From: Calvatia gigantea
Taxonomy: Eukaryota; Basidiomycota; Agaricomycetes; Agaricales; Lycoperdaceae
Assembly: GCA_025093985.1 (NCBI GenBank)
Contig: JACAAK010000010.1
Span: forward strand, 1,141,501-1,205,500
Length of the DNA: 64,000 bases
Direction: 5' to 3'
Below are positions 12,047 through 22,676 of this stretch, piece by piece. The position numbers and the translations under genes were made by a program. How positions within the stretch are numbered: position 1 is the first letter of the stretch; each line of letters opens with the position of its first letter. The notes beneath the pieces were generated by a model that did not search any database, was not told where the DNA came from, and was given only the letters and a program-made list of their open reading frames with translations.

Positions 12047-15000
12047 ATGCCTTATGCCATCGGGCTGCAATCCGCCGCGACCGCGTTCGTTTCCGCGGGA
12101 TTTGCGACGCAGTTCACTGTCGCCGTGATCATCTTCCTTTCTATCATCCTCATTACTTCCGCCTTTCAGAAAGATGCTTCAGATGCACCGATCTCTCTGC
12201 CTGGAATGTCGCTTCTTCACATAATGCCATTCTACCGCCGGAGATTTGATTTCCTCAACAGGGGAATTCATGCCACTGGGCAGAGCATATTTCAGTTCAA
12301 GCTTTTGAGGGTGTGTACATTTCTTGTTATTGTGTGGCGTCGACTGACTGCTGACCGTTTTCTTTTCTCATCTGTGTCACTTATTGCTCTGAACTCTATC
12401 TCGATTGGTTTCACACAACTGTATGTATTCGACGTCGCCGTCCTCTAATCTGCGGTCCTATCGGCTGCCCACGACCCCCCCTCAATCGCCCCCGTTCGAT
12501 GGGTTACGCGATTTTCTATGCATACCTTCCCTGGATTGGTTTATTAATGATGTTCTCCAATGTTCTCTGTCCTGGGTGGCGGTCAATAGAACATGGTGAT
12601 TGTGGTCTCCGGGGAGAGTGGTCGCCAGGCCTTTTTTTCAGCCAAAGGCCTGGATCTGACGGAGGGTTTCAAGATTTTATCCGGAGCCGTACGTATTTTT
12701 GTCCTCTTGTGTACCCATGCTGACATGAAAGCTGTTCCTTTTTTTCCGTGTTCGTTGGTACGTATGACAGATTCCCAACGTGAAAGGTGTGACGACCGAT
12801 CTGCAATCTCGGCGGATTGCTACGATTCACAAGCGAGTCGTTGCTGCCCAACGAGAGGGACATCTGAGTACCCGTGAGTTTACAGTTTCTCACCTGATTT
12901 ACCCGGACTTCTTGCTTTGCAAATTGCCATCCCCTTTTCGACATTTCTCTCTAATGACGACCCGCCTGGGGGGCCTGACAGCCGAAGAGAGGATACGATT
13001 TTCCTGTTGGGTGTCCTACTCCCTGATGTGTCCTGTTCATCCCACCCTTTCTGTGCCGTCAGATAGGAAGTATCACCTGCTGACCTATTCATCTTTGCTC
13101 CGTTTCTAGTATCTCCCCATCTGTTGGATGATTGTCGGAGAGTGATGGAGAGATGGGGCGGCTCCGGAAAATTCGATCCGTTCAAAAATATATACGAGGT
13201 CAGTGCCTTTGCTATGAATATTATATTCACAGTGTCTGACCGAGACCGATTCTCTCCGTGATGCATCTTATGTTTACTTTTGGACTTCTCGGTCTTGGCT
13301 TTTGATCTGGATCGAAACGCCGCGTTTTTTGTCTTGGCCACGTTGACCTAATTGACGGAAACTCTCGTGTCTGTTTTGGCTTCGATTTGCCTTCCCTTTC
13401 CGGCTCGCTCGTCGTATGTTGGTGGAACGTTTCCCCCGTTCCGTACGTGGATTGGCAACCATCTGTTTCCTGGGTTTCGCCGCTCGGATTTTTCCCTTCC
13501 TCTGCACCGGCCCTGGACTCCCGCTTCGATCCCCCTCAACTGCTTACACCTTGGTCCACCGAAATAGCTCACATTCCAGACGACTATTCGCGCGCTTTCG
13601 TGCGCTGAAATTGCGGATGACTTTGCGCTCGTGTCACGCATCAAGAAACTGTACGATAAACTCGATACGGGCACTACGCCCGCAACTATTCTATTGCCTT
13701 GGCTCCCATCCTGGACGATGGTGAACAAGCTATGTTACACGAAGGAGATCTATGATATTATCGTGGAGGCGGTGAGGCAACGGCAACAGCTATTGACGAA
13801 GATCGGGGAGGGTGAGAAGCCGCAGGATACAATGCAGTTGTTGTTGGACGCCGGCGATGGCACGATGGATGTTGTTGGTGTGAGTACTGCTGTGCGATTG
13901 TTCTGGGTGCTTGCGTCATGGCCATGACATGCGCGGAGCGCGTTTCATGGCGCCAAACTGTCAAGCGCCTGGTAAAAGATGATTTATTAATTAATATTTC
14001 ATTCCTACAGTTTATTATGGGCCTGTTGATCGCTGGAGCGCGGGCGACTGGCACATCAGGTGAGTCTTCGAGATTCTGATTTTTCGTTGCTTCTGTTCTT
14101 TCTTTCTTTCTCGTTATCCTTCTTTCGTAACTCCGCGTCGACACCGATTACCGTGGCCTCCGTATTTCCCCTCCCTCTTTTTTTTGTCCCGAGGCCTCGG
14201 TGCCTCAGATTATACCACTTTTGTGCCAAGCACACTCCATGTCTTTCCATTTCTCCTTTCTCCTGTTTCCTGCAGTGAAACCATGTTCAGGAGTCAATGG
14301 TTTCGAAAAGGGGACGATGGCGTTTGGCTTTTTTTGGAGGAGTGCCATCTCCCGAATGAGGGGTGTGTTTTTGGCTTCTGGGGTTCCCAAGAAACTATAG
14401 GGGTAGTACGGGATGCGGCGATTTGCGTGAGGCTTCATAAAAAATTGGCTTAATCGCTTGATGTGCTCCACCGGTATCAGCAGGGTTGCACATCGTTGTC
14501 GAGTTCAACGGCGCAGTTCCCCCCCTTCCGCTATATTTTTTTATTCCCCTATTTCAATTAAAATTTTCAGGGCTTGAGGACTAATTCTGCCTATCTTTTT
14601 CTAGCATCGTGGCTGGTAACATTCCTCGCAAGTCACCCGGAATGGGCGAAGAAAGCCAGGGCGGAAGTCGAAGAACTCGTAGCGGCACACACTAACGTAC
14701 AGTTCTCTGCACCCGCTGCACCCGCTGCATCCCCAAGCGAGACAGCACAGTCCGGTTCAGCGACCCGTGCCCACACTTGGCCGGATCACCGCCCCTTCCC
14801 TTCCACTGCCATCGCCGCCGCCATCAAAACACACGCCTTCCCTGTCACAATCCCTCCACCTTCCCCCGTCATTGCAACCCCGACTTCCCCATCCCCATCA
14901 GTCGCATTTGGACGTCCTCATGATCGTCCTAAAAGAAGGGGTTCGCAGTCATCTACCATCTCACATAAACGCAAGCGGTGTAACTCCGGATCTGATGTGG

Positions 15001-15904
15001 ACCTGGACCCTAAGCCGACACACAAGAAATACCAACGAGAACAGGAGAAGAGGGAGGTGCTTGCATTCCCAGAGGGTGACTATGACGCCGAGTGTATGAA
15101 GAAGAACAGGGATGTGGAGGAAGGGTGGGTTATTGGTGGATCGGCGGGTTCGGATTCGAGGAGGAGGAGAAAAGATGCTATTCCCTCTGGCGTTGGTCTG
15201 GAGCGGATACCGTCCAATCCAGCACTCCAGCCGCCCATTTCTAACGTTCACGCGAATGCCCCGGTGTCGCCTGCGACTCCACAATTACAGAGCATCTCGG
15301 AAACTCTTAAGAGGATTCCGCTGGAAATTTGGGAGACTTCTACCCCCGTTCTGGATGCTCTGATCAAGGAGACGTTGAGGGTGGCACAACCACACACGGC
15401 TATGCGAAGGAATGTAGGCCCGGAGTTCTACATTGATGGGAAGTTGGTGCCGACTGGGGCGTATGTGGTGTATCCGTTTAGCGACGTGCATTTGGACGAG
15501 GGTATTTATAAAGATGCGTGGAAGTTCGATCCGGGGAGGTGGTTGAACGAAGGTAGTGACGAGGAGAACAAAAAGAAGCAGGAGGGGAAGGGCGTCCCAT
15601 ATGGCTACGTTGGCTGGGGCGGAGGTGAGTTTGGTTTGATTTCCGCTTCACAGGAATTCGGACGCTGACAGTTTCTTTCTGATTTACAGGAAAGAGTGTT
15701 TGCCTCGGAACGCGCCTCGCAAAGGTTGAGCTTAAGCTCATTCTTTCTATGTTTTTGCTTGGGTATGATTTGGGCATTGTGGACAAGAGTGGGAAGCCCT
15801 CGGACACTTTGCCCAGCCCGAACTGGAACGACATTTTATTGTGCAGGCCACCAAAAGGTTCATTTTATGTGGGCTTTTCGAGGAAGGATAGCGCTCTGTT
15901 GTAG
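12047..15904 (+). CDS. cytochrome P450 with a ~198-residue low-complexity insert
   Basis: Haem monooxygenase anchored in the ER by an N-terminal helix (FTVAVIIFLSIILITSAF). Exons 12047-12310, 12590-12688, 12771-12873, 13110-13198, 13580-13879, 14011-14059, 14605-15624 and 15690-15904 join in phase to 712 codons. The I-helix motif AGARAT is at residues 293-298, ExxR (KETLR) at about 557-560, AMRRN and FDPGRW follow, and the haem loop reads GWGGGKSVCLG with Cys646 (Trp where most P450s have Phe). Residues 333-530 (14697-15290) are an in-frame Pro/Ser/basic insert absent from the usual short linker between HTN and the SETLKRIPLE helix; it is flanked by GTACAG and TTACAG and may be an optionally spliced intron. 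Introns of 279, 236, 381, 131 and 545 nt are unusually long here. A short exon may be missing between 13199 and 13579, where helix residues expected after IYE are lacking. Substrate unknown. Confidence 0.88.
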
Positions 15905-15912
15905 ACGTTGCC

Positions 15913-15942
15913 GTGGCGTGGCGTGGCGTGGCGTGGCGTGGC
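15913..15942 (+). repeat. GTGGC pentanucleotide minisatellite, six copies
   Basis: Six perfect copies of GTGGC begin nine bases after the P450 stop codon, so they lie in the 3' untranslated region. Pyrimidine-rich TTTTTC-type repeats follow at about 16078-16118. Confidence 0.9.
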
Positions 15943-16432
15943 GTTACGTTGGACTGGCGTTGGACGCTTTCAGCTTCGCTATTGTTGACCTTCTTTCACC
16001 GGATAGTCGCTGTCTTCCCATCCTCCTTTCCCTCCTTTGTTTCATAGTTTCTTTGCTTGTTTCTTCGTTCTGACACCTTTTTCTTTTTCTGTTTCTTTTT
16101 CTTTTTCTTTTTCTTTCAACCTTAGATTATGTGCATGGACGGACTTCAGTGCGCTAAGCGCATCTGTTTCGGCTCCTGCCTTCGTTTTCCCTGTTCATTG
16201 TTTCACCCCCTTCGCCATTTCGCTTCGCTGTTCATTTCGTGTCTCGTTTCGAGACCTGGTGGTATTTATGCCTATACTTATTCGGCCAAGGTAAAAGTAG
16301 CTGTAGACGGACGATTACACCTTACTGTCAGATAGCAATGCTGCGAGTATATTAAATATGGTACAATAGCCAGTGCGCCTATCATGTACTTAATGACATA
16401 ACTGAGCAGAGATAATGGGACTCTGAAACATT

Positions 16433-17047
16433 TTAACCCTTGAGCGACAGGCCACCACTAAACTGCTTGGCAAGCAAAATATCCTCAGTCTCCCGCATCT
16501 CCTTCAACCGTGTCTGCCTCTTGTACTCCATTCTTTCGTCCCTAAACTTGCGTTGCTTCGCAGCCCACTGCGCTCTCCTCTGGGGTGTTGGTTCCCACTT
16601 GCTCTTCAATATCCTCCTCACGGCCTCCGGGCTTATTCTAAACCTCTCCGCAAGCACAGGCGTTGAGAACTTCTCAGGGTCAAATTTATGCAGTTCACGC
16701 AGCCCATCCATCGCCTCCCTAGAGAGTTTACGAGGGGGTGACCATCCACTGGGAAATGTTCGTTTCAAAGATTCGCGGTGCGCTTTCCATTCAGGTGGGG
16801 TGGGTGAGTCGGGTGGGCGGCGGAGGTGAGGAGGCGGGGTGTTTGGTCGCGCGCCGTTCACGATCTCATCGTCCTCGGAGAGGTCGACAGGAACGGAGTC
16901 GTCATTGAGGATCGAGCGTGGTGAAGGCATGCCGCCGAGACCCCATTTACGGCGTGCCTCTGCGGAAACAGTTGCTGAGGAGACCGAGACCGGCTGTGAT
17001 GAGAAACAGCGGAAAGCGCGGGCACACGACGCAATGCGCGACGCCAT
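16433..17047 (-). CDS. RRG9: RRG9 / neugrin-family mitochondrial protein
   Basis: Single-exon gene of 204 residues. The N-terminus (MASRIASCARAFRCFSS) is a basic, Ser/Ala-rich mitochondrial presequence. The conserved core runs from GWSPPRKLSREAMDGLRELH through FSTPVLAERFRISPEAVRRI to LKSKWEPT, which is the Rrg9/neugrin signature. In yeast the protein is needed for respiratory growth and mitochondrial genome maintenance. A basic helix (RRAQWAAKQRKFRDERMEYK) ends the protein. It is convergent with the P450 gene and divergent from the coactosin gene, with only about 130 bp shared between the two start codons. Confidence 0.88.
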   Translation of the reverse strand: MASRIASCARAFRCFSSQPVSVSSATVSAEARRKWGLGGMPSPRSILNDDSVPVDLSEDDEIVNGARPNTPPPHLRRPPDSPTPPEWKAHRESLKRTFPSGWSPPRKLSREAMDGLRELHKFDPEKFSTPVLAERFRISPEAVRRILKSKWEPTPQRRAQWAAKQRKFRDERMEYKRQTRLKEMRETEDILLAKQFSGGLSLKG

Positions 17048-17179
17048 AGTGGTGGACGAAACTCAAAATCATATTGAAGTTATTCTCGGTCATTCAGTTC
17101 TGGTTCGGCAGTTGCCGATGATCAGATACTGCTGTTGCGGTGATTACACCCTCAACACTCTCATTCCTTCATTTCTATT
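17048..17179. promoter_or_regulatory. short bidirectional promoter region (RRG9 / coactosin)
   Basis: The 132 bp between two divergent ATGs must carry both promoters. No TATA box is obvious. Inferred from gene layout only. Confidence 0.5.
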
Positions 17180-18026
17180 ATGGCTGACGTGTCAGACCAG
17201 GCTATCCTAGACGGTTGGTTTCGCCTTTAACTTGTCTACCAGAATCTCATTTTCAATACCAGCGTATAACGCTGTTCGTGCTGACAAGAGTGAAACTAAC
17301 TGGCTGCTCCTTGACTACGAAAATGAGCGCTCTGATAAACTAACACTCACGAGCACTGGCAACGGTGGCCTCTCAGAGCTCAAGGACAATCTCGATGCCC
17401 TCAAGGCCTCCTTCGCATATGCACGTGTCAAATACTCCAATGACAAGGAATCCGTCAGGGAAAAGTTTATCCTTGTGGTCTGTCCTCATCCTTCCTGCCA
17501 ATCGAGAAGATTTTTTGGTTGACCCCTAAACTTCTCTCCGTCTGAACTTCATGTCACCTAACGTCATCGCGTTTCATCCCCCGTCCTCGTCCGCGGTTCG
17601 CGCAACAACGTTCCCCCTTATTCACGCTCCTATCTCGCATATGACGTTTGGCGATCCTTATTGGCTGTCGGTTTGCCAATGCAAATTGGACAATCGACAG
17701 GTGTGGATAGGGCCGAACTGTAAGGTGATGAGGAAAGCCAAGGTTCGTTGTCTTGAGTTCTCAATCTTATCTGGTTCTTCGTTAATCCTTGATGGATTTA
17801 CCATGATCTATTCGTAGATCTCTGTGCACACGGCGGATGTCAAGACCGTTTTGAGGGTATTTTCGATTGAGGTTGCTGCGAGGGAGAAGGACGATTTAAA
17901 AGAAGAGCCTATTGTCGTTCGTTTGCGGAAGGTGAGCATTTTAGGCCATTCCCGATATTCATCCTTTTCGCGTTGTGTGCTCATTGTATATCTGAGGCTG
18001 GCGGTGCGAGTTATGATGGAGTGTGA
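17180..18026 (+). CDS. coactosin-like actin-binding protein (ADF-H domain)
   Basis: Small F-actin-binding protein with one ADF/cofilin-homology domain. Exons 17180-17213, 17263-17477, 17701-17742, 17818-17931 and 17997-18026 join to 144 residues, the expected coactosin size. Diagnostic stretches are AYNAVRADKSETNWLLLDYE, VKYSNDKESVREKFILVVWI, and KISVHTADVKTVL. The last exon encodes only AGGASYDGV. The intron at 17478-17700 (223 nt) uses an atypical GTCTGT donor, chosen because it preserves the normal spacing of FILVVWIGP. Other introns are 49-75 nt. Confidence 0.9.
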
Positions 18027-18768
18027 CACTTCGAAGAGGGGGGTCTATGTGGAGATTCCCAAGTTACCGACGTTTCTTTATACCTCCGCAAAACGCTTTC
18101 ACTTCATGGGCACGGAAAGGGATTTAGCAGTGTTTGATGTTCTCGTATCCTACTAATATCAGAAGCATCCTGGAGACTCACTTCAGCTATCAACGGGAAT
18201 CTTCGAGCGCGATACCAATGGACCTGGGCGTGGCCCATAAACGACTGACGTTGATGCTGTCGTTCAGGGCCAGCGTAAGTTCGACATACAGGCAATGCAA
18301 CCACTCACCTTGGAAGCAATAACGGCCCGCTGGTGTTCGACAATTGTTGATCTCAAAGGGTGACTAGCACCACAACCTCCCTTCAGTGGATGAGTGAGAA
18401 TCTGGAAGAGGGAAATATATAAGGTTGGCGCGAGCGCACACTACATAAAATGATCTTTGGTGGAAGCGACCGGTATTTCCTTTTCGCACAATGACGTCAT
18501 TACAGAGAGAGTTACTCCTCCTGGAAGTTGTGCCCTAGATGGCCCATGTGGTCAAAAACCTGAAGGAGAATGTGAATGAGAGATGGTTGGTAATCATTCT
18601 CGCAGGTGTAGGACAGCAAATGGACGCATTTTTATCACTTCCACTAGAAACTGAATCAAACGGTTTCGTGCTGTAAAGGGCGGCGCCTGCCAGGACCCTC
18701 GGTTATCTAAATTGTCTCGTCGTTGCTCCCCTTCCCTCATTATCAGCGACTTTGAAAATTCTGCGTCC
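18027..18768. other. intergenic, nothing recognised
   Basis: Short frames only, no recognisable domain. This contains the promoter of the acetyltransferase gene that follows. Confidence 0.4.
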
Positions 18769-19662
18769 ATGTCAGTCTCCGGAGAGAAGAAGAAACAAGA
18801 GGTAGCGATACGAGAGGCGACGCCCGACGATATTGTGCGTTTCTGCGTTCCCCAGCCTTTGACCCTCAAAATACGGCTTTTGTGCTCATTTGATTCGCAG
18901 GATCATATTCTGCAACTGGTCGTAGACTTGGTACATTCCTCAGCTTTGGATGACCGGTACAGGTTTTATTAATATTTCCTCGCCTCCTGATAGGCAGAAT
19001 ATGAAAAAGCCAAAGAAATGGCCAAAGCAACCCCCGAGCTTGTACGCGTTTTTTCTTGTATTAACCTTAGGGCTCAATTGAAAGAATTCGGATGTCGAAA
19101 CAGCTAAAGAAGAATATGTTTGGGGAAAAACCCTACGCTCACACTCTACTTGCCTTTCTGCCTCCGTCGCATCCAGACAGCAAGAAAGGACCAGTTGGGA
19201 TTGCATTGTACTTCTTTAATTTTTCGACGTGGACAGGAAGGCCGGGCCTTTATGTGAGCGTTGCTCTTTATTCTTTAGTTATGTTGAATTCTCAACAACA
19301 GGACGGGTCACAGTTGGAAGATTTGTACGTCAACCCTGAATACAGAAATTTGGGAGTGGGTAAGGCATTCTTCCGCAAGTTGGGCGAGATCGCGCAGGAG
19401 AAGGTACTCTTCCGTTGGCCCTTTGAATTTGGACGGAGAGGGTGCTAAATAAGCTCATCTCAGGATTGCGCGAGATTAGACTGGGCGGTGTTGAAGGTAT
19501 TGTACTTCTATCTCTGTGCTTGAACTAAGGTCTTATTTGATCTAGTGGAATCAACCTTCCATTGATTTTTATGAGAAGAAACTTGGCGCCACGGCAATGA
19601 GCGAATGGATGGGTATGAGACTCGAAGAAGATGGTATTGAGAGACTCAAGTCCCTTGATTGA
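18769..19662 (+). CDS. GNAT-family N-acetyltransferase (SSAT / thialysine acetyltransferase-like)
   Basis: Seven exons (18769-18834, 18901-18930, 18994-19041, 19104-19253, 19314-19403, 19464-19496, 19546-19662) join to 177 residues. The GNAT fold is clear: IREATPDDI at the N-terminus, then AEYEKAKEMA, LEDLYVNPEYRNLGVGKAFF with the acetyl-CoA loop (R/QxxGxG/A type, here RNLGVGKA), and LDWAVLKWNQPSIDFYEKKL, the tail motif of the diamine/thialysine acetyltransferase subgroup. Likely acetylates a small polyamine-like amine in the cytosol; the substrate is inferred from subgroup likeness only. All introns are 49-66 nt and all exons are in multiples of three. Confidence 0.92.
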
Positions 19663-20246
19663 GACCTGCTGAATTCTGCCCTATCTTAGCCAGACTGTGC
19701 TGTGTGCGCCCGGGTACACTTGGGTGGCTCCAGATAGCTCAATAAACATAGCAAATTGGGTGTCCTTATGTTTACCTTCCAATGAGTATTTCCGAATCTC
19801 TGAAGGGTCTTTAAGGGAGAATTCATCGGCAATGTCGCGGCATCTGACGCAATTCAGGATCCGATTGAACCTAGCCAAAGTTTGCCATCCTACATGATGA
19901 CATCTACCCTCCATGTGTTGTGTACACATTTATTAGAGATTCTCTTGAATTCTGCACATACGCAGGGAAATTCAGATTAGTTTCTTCTTCATTTCTTCTG
20001 CCACCTAATAGCCTCTTAAATGAAGTATGAAATGATCTACTGGGTGGCTGAGATTGAGTCTTGTGCTGACTTGTATGCAGGTGTTTGTGCTGAACCTTAT
20101 TGCGAGTGACCCGTCAACACGGTCGACCTCGACAGTGACCCAAGTCTACCTCCCCGGCCATCTCCCTCTGTACACGCAAACTTTTCGTTGTAGATTTCCT
20201 CATCTACTTCGAAAGTCGATTTTTAATCGGAACACAACAAACTATC
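19663..20246. other. intergenic between GNAT and NAC-beta genes
   Basis: No gene seen. The stretch just before 20247 is pyrimidine-rich and is probably the NAC-beta promoter and leader. Confidence 0.4.
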
Positions 20247-21170
20247 ATGGACCAAGCAAAACTGGCCAAGCTGCAGGCTGCTGCCGCTGCCAACCGAATT
20301 GGTGCGTTCTCCTCCGAATTGCAGTGTTTGGACTGGGATTCACGATCGCTGACATGTTGAAATTATGATTTTACGTTTTCCTTGACATGGTGTATGACGC
20401 ATCTTTGCTGGTCCTTTTGATCTCCATGAAATCCGAATACATACGCCCGACCTTTTTGAACCACTCAAATGTCTGCCGAATCTTGTGATATATGCCTCAA
20501 CTCTATACGGACGACTCGAATACATACACATGCAGGTGGAAAGGGAACGGTCCGCCGAAAGATCGTGCGGAAACCCAAGCCATCCACTGCTCAAGATGAC
20601 AAGAAGCTACAAGGCGCCTTGAAGAAACTCAGCGTTCAACCTATCACTGGTGTGGAGGAGGTCAATATGTTCCGGGAGGATGGAAATGTTTTGCATTTCA
20701 CAGGCACCCAAAGGCGAGTGGCCTTACTCTTCTCAGCTCCTTACAACAATTCCTTCGAGGATGTCTGAGATCTTTTTTTAATATGCCCCACAATCTATCC
20801 ACAATCGCGCCGTTAAATCGAAATAACCCCTTATATCTGACACTTTTTTTTTTTTTTTTGAAAACGTAACTAACCTCATGGTTCGATACTTACAGTGCAT
20901 GCGGCCGTTTCTGCCAACACTTTTGCCATCTACGGTCAAGGCCATGTCAAGGAGCTCACGGAGCTCGTTCCTGGCATTCTCAATCAACTTGGTCCCGATT
21001 CCCTCGCATCGCTACGCAAGTTGGCAGAATCATACCAGGCGATACAACAACAAACCCAGCAGAGGCCTGCGGGCGGAGCGGAAGACGATGACGATGATGT
21101 TCCAGATCTCGTGGAGAACTTTGATACGGAGCAGGGAGGCGAGGGCGATAAGGCCGCTGCGCTTGACTAG
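20247..21170 (+). CDS. EGD1: nascent polypeptide-associated complex subunit beta (BTF3/Egd1), with one frame break
   Basis: Ribosome-bound chaperone subunit that pairs with NAC-alpha at the tunnel exit. Exon 1 20247-20301 ([18 protein letters not shown]), exon 2 20536-20713 (ribosome-binding RRKIVRKPK, then [17 protein letters not shown]), exon 3 20896-21170 ([16 protein letters not shown] through [20 protein letters not shown] and an acidic tail). The exons total 508 nt, one more than a multiple of three. Where the family has APKV, the sequence reads ACAGGCACCCAAAG; dropping one G gives A-P-K and restores the frame. The second intron then starts with GC (AAAG|GCGAGT), a legitimate minor donor class. 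Without correction the frame runs to a stop inside the intron. Essential-type gene, so a sequencing error is the likeliest cause. Confidence 0.88.
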
Positions 21171-22275
21171 TGCTTTGCTGTTCGGGCGCCCAGTTTCGGT
21201 TCGGGAGGGGAGGTTGAAGCCGAAAGGGATGTCGGTGGTTTTGTTTCCGTTGGCTTGGTATGAGAGTCATGGGGATTGTTGGATGGGACCCAAAAATTGA
21301 GAATATGTGTCTGAGGGTAGGGAGTTACAGGCGCACGCGATGGCCGGCAAAATGAAATCTAATGATCTTTTTCGATGTCTCTTTACTCTTTTCCGGCACG
21401 TATTCGAACAAGCCATTCCATACGACCTTGATCTGTTTTTAGTCACATCCATTTTTGTGTCACCCGCTATGTCCATTGCTCTAAAAAAAGACAGAACCTT
21501 GTTAAGGTTTGGACTGCTACTCTTGTCGCTCCACCAGCATGAACTCAATGCCCTTCTGCCGTTCTACGACCTCGTGGGTCAATCCGCAGTCGCGCGAGAG
21601 CGAGCGTCGAAATGCGTGACGTGTTTCGGGTTTCTCGGCCTATGTATATCAATGTCTGGACTGATGTAGTGTCGTTACTGAGCTGGCCTCCTTCCTGGCT
21701 GTGAGTAACTAGAGCGGTAACTGTTCCTTCAGTGACGGTACATCTGTAGAGCGCAGAACCATTCGAAATTTCAATAACCCCTCATCCGGCATTTGGGTGC
21801 CAGTCAAGTTTAACGAGCGATAACCTGGTGCTGGCATGTCCTGTTCGCCGCAGAGGCTTTGCGACGCATGGAGCGTACTCCTGTATTATGTGGGAAGGTG
21901 AATTCATCGGTTCTTTTGGGCTTGTGCTTGCGACTTCGAATAGGTTCCCCGGGTATCGTGGGGTTGATATCAACAGGGGGAACATCTCTTAAATAAGATA
22001 TGGGAAGCCTGCTAGCTGTGTTACAAAGTGACGGTTGGGGGTAGCCTTATTCCAAGCCGTGCTGATAGAAGAACTTATGTCGCCTCCAAGGGGAACCCGA
22101 GGAGTTGCAACTCCGTTCTAAAACGAGACCGAAGCGAGTCAGATCATTGCTTATCTCCGCCTTTGAATGGGACACAGAGCTTCTATTCAATTCTCTATGT
22201 GGTGTTGCTTGTGAAACACTGCCGGCGAGTTTGCAATCACGATAGCTTAGGAACAGAGAAGTATGCCAGCGATGG
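21171..22275. other. intergenic, no gene recognised
   Basis: Open frames exist (for example 21307-21669 plus) but none resembles a known family or shows a believable intron pattern. Left unassigned. Confidence 0.35.
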
Positions 22276-22676
22276 TACAGTAGCGATCAAAAGTATTTCA
22301 CCCCCCTTCATCACTCATCATCTAATGATATACTTCCATCAAATACCAGAAGCTCTTTTTCTAAAAATACTAGACCTTCCCGCTACAGTCTGAGATAGTT
22401 AAGACCTCCATCAGATTATACATGAGTTCGTGGGATGAAAAATAAAAAGAGTATGTTTTTCAGATCATTGGGCCTAGTGATTCCTGAGCTGAAAAACATA
22501 CTCTTTTTATTTTTCATCCCATGAACTCACACGCAATCTGATGGAGGTCTTAACTATCTCAGACTGTAGCCAGGAAGGTCCAGTATTTTTAGAAAAAGAG
22601 CTTCTGGCATTTGATGAAATACTTCATAAGATGATGAGTGACAAAGGAGGGTGCAATAGTTTTGATTGCTACTGTA
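22276..22676. mobile_element. foldback MITE, Tc1/mariner type, TA target duplication
   Basis: Two arms of about 186 bp (22278-22463 and 22489-22674) are inverted copies separated by a 25-bp spacer, so nearly the whole element is one hairpin. Each arm starts at the outer end with CAGTAGC(G/A)ATCAAAA, and the element is bordered on both sides by TA. A CAGT...CAAAAGT-type terminus plus a TA duplication is the pattern of Tc1/mariner elements. The arms differ at scattered positions (most of them in the outer 70 bp and in about 20 bp near the middle), so the element is not brand new. It encodes no transposase, hence non-autonomous. Confidence 0.85.

Noticed and set aside
21307..21669. 120-codon plus-strand ORF after NAC-beta
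   Set aside because: No domain, no splice context and a competing antisense frame; not supported as a gene.
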